This document shows, piece by piece, positions 62,528 to 64,000 of a stretch of 64,000 nt of DNA. The notes under the pieces are model-generated. The model was not told the origin of the DNA. It saw only the letters and a program-made list of their open reading frames with translations, and made no database searches. The number at the start of each line of letters is the position of its first letter. Positions within the stretch are counted from its first letter, which is position 1. Source of the stretch: Craspedostauros australis (lineage: Eukaryota; Bacillariophyta; Bacillariophyceae; Mastogloiales; Achnanthaceae). The DNA lies in the NCBI GenBank assembly GCA_026770025.1, contig JAMXDE010000009.1, positions 1,897,001-1,961,000 of the forward strand. Reading direction: 5' to 3'. A program made the translations under genes and the position numbers.

Positions 62528-64000
62528 ATGTCTCGAGCCAACAAGACCATCCTGGTGCTGTACCGCATCGTGAACTCGGAATCGGACAGCTCCGATCCGC
62601 TGTTCAATTGCTTCCACATGCCATTTGGCAATGGTCCGACCCTTGCGACGGTGAAGCAGTGAGTTCGTTGTTTATAATGAGTTGTTTGTGATCTTTGTGG
62701 TTGCTTGTTTGGCGCGAAAGTTTGCTTGCTGTGGGTGCTTCTGCTTTCATCCTCACCCATCAACCTACCAACCTACCAACTCACTCATCAACTCTACTAA
62801 TATTATATACTTTCACATACCATTACATATACCATTATATTCCATATTATATTGTATTCTATCACACGCCTACTCAGATACTGCGCCGCCGCTCATTCTT
62901 TGAGCCATCTGGGACCCGAGGGATACCACTGGCGCGTGCTCGTGGAGGACAAGGTCGCGGCCGGTGCGGACCGCACCTACAGCTGGTGGGATGTGCAGGA
63001 CTCCAATGCCAAGCTGCCCGTCAAGGAGTCGTCGCAGTACGACTTGCGCAAGCTGCTGTTCCCGCCACCCAAAGCGACGTCCTCCACGGACACGGCGACG
63101 AAGGCCGCGAAGGGCGCCTTCAAGATGATGGGCAAGGCCGTGGCGGCCGTCGCCGGCGAGGATACTTCGGGTGCCGATCATGGACCACCCGTCGCGGTGC
63201 TCACATTCAAGCTGTTGGATCTGGTGCGCATCAACGATGATTTCAACTTGAAGCATGGTGGTCATGCGGTCGAGATGCCCACGACGCCCGTCTCGCGTCG
63301 CTCACAGCCAGCGGCGCGACCAGCTGCCCGACCACAGCCAGCTGCTCGGCCACAACCAGCGCCGCAACCACAGCGTCCGGCGTATCCGCCGCAGCAACAA
63401 CAAAAGCAGGCCTACCGAGCTTCTGCTCCGGCACCGCAGCGACAGCCAGCGCGACCAGCGAATCAACCAGAACCATCGTTGATGGACTTCGGCGCCGCGC
63501 CCGCATCAGCGGCCCACAACCGCGTGCTGCACCACACGACATCGTCCCCGGCATCCTTCCATGCCAACGAAACGCGCGCCGAAAAGTTGAAGCGAGAATA
63601 TGCCAAAAAGAAGCAGAGCGCGAACCGTGTCTGGGACGACGTGGATCAACGATGGGTCGAGGTCAAGCCCGGCGCCTCGTTGGGATCCAAATCGGCGCCG
63701 CCCGGTGCCATGAATAACGCCAATAAGAAGAAGGAGAAGGGCATCTCGCTCGATCCCACAAACGCCGTCGGCAAGAGCGCCAACGTCCAGGCCGCCGTCC
63801 ATAAGCGCGTCAGCGACATGAAGAAATCGCAGCAGAAGGCATTGCAGGAGGTGCGCCAACGCGAGGCCGCCAAGAAGAAGGCCGAAGACGAGGAAGACGT
63901 CGCGCGCAAGCAGCTCGAACCCAAGATCAAGGCGTGGAGCGAAGAGCACGGTAAGAAGAAGCAGCTGCGCGCCTTGCTCGCCTCGTTGCACGTCGTCTTG
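62528..64000 (+). CDS. DIX-like domain plus auxilin-type J domain protein, 3' end outside window
   Basis: Exon 1 is 62528-62658; exon 2 starts 62878 after a 219-nt GT-AG intron and is still open at 64000. The first 110 residues fit a DIX-like head-to-tail polymerisation fold: KTILVLYRIV, GPTLATVKQYC, YHWRVLVEDK, YSWWDVQDSNAKLPV. A Pro/Gln/Arg-rich linker follows (SQPAARPAARPQPAARPQP). Further on are WDDVDQRWVEVKPG and a charged coiled coil. The last visible residues, IKAWSEEHGKKKQLRALLAS then LHVVL, match the start of the auxilin-type J domain, which recruits Hsp70 to uncoat clathrin vesicles. The HPD tripeptide would lie beyond the window. Confidence 0.75.

Noticed and set aside
1-64000. CRISPR arrays, operons, bacterial promoters, tRNA or rRNA genes
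   Set aside because: The sequence is eukaryotic with spliced genes; no spaced direct-repeat array and no convincing tRNA A/B boxes or rRNA were seen by eye.

Overview
This window reads as nuclear DNA from a diatom, or a close stramenopile relative. Genes lie on both strands, many are split by short GT-AG introns (89 to 292 nt where a join can be resolved), and there are no operons. The diatom call rests on a pseudogene of a lineage-typical family whose C-terminal domain carries the FNLGLCHHLLAV and LLSTLMFIVEY signatures (44143-45381), a secreted protein with PSxxPS-type repeats and Cys-rich repeats (16135-17334), an ACL5-like aminopropyltransferase with a signal peptide and an A|F diatom-plastid style cleavage motif (60854-62032), a three-exon MATE carrier, and large Ty1/copia and Ty3/gypsy retrotransposons. 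Species and chromosome cannot be assigned from the sequence alone.

Layout. 1-8 kb holds a ZC3H3-like CCCH zinc-finger protein, a ketopantoate-reductase C-terminal half, a decayed ammonium transporter, and a complete two-exon MSH5 meiotic MutS homologue. 8-19.6 kb has two diverged copies of a dispersed repeat; one was split by a 430-bp solo LTR. A 5.26-kb Ty3/gypsy element with matching 405-bp LTRs and the secreted Cys-rich protein lie between them. 19.7-29.1 kb is a housekeeping block: a conserved hypothetical with a methyltransferase-like strand, CCDC12/Cwf18 (splicing), a small unknown, an IQ-motif protein, an ArfGAP-DENN fusion and a low-complexity protein. 29.1-32.2 kb is almost gene-free. 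32.2-41.7 kb is a 9.46-kb copia element with an intact 2454-residue polyprotein. 41.7-51.2 kb is a graveyard of DNA-transposon and pseudogene material with microsatellites and a mariner-type transposase. 51.3-64 kb is gene-dense: mitochondrial ribosomal protein mL54, a UBA protein with a protease-like domain, an M13 metallopeptidase, an endonuclease/exonuclease/phosphatase protein, the MATE carrier, the ACL5-like enzyme, and a DIX-like/J-domain protein running off the end.

The most unusual structures are these. (1) The untranslated leader of the copia element has nine perfect short inverted repeats, every one with a three-base loop of the form TGN on the + strand (NCA in the element's RNA). 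(2) The copia LTRs have non-canonical AG...CT ends confirmed by a GGGGG target duplication, a primer site resembling the anticodon arm of a tRNA-Met, and hydrophobic segments between nucleocapsid and protease. (3) The solo LTR is proved by its paralogous empty site and contains a motif repeated at 31/31/30-bp spacing. (4) An ArfGAP-like domain that has lost its arginine finger is fused to a DENN module. (5) Three reading frames are each interrupted by one in-frame TGA with homologous coding continuing in frame; in the ammonium transporter the TGA falls exactly on a conserved Trp.

Most genes are unrelated to each other. Possible functional pairs are the divergently transcribed mL54/UBA genes and MATE/ACL5 genes, which may share promoter regions.
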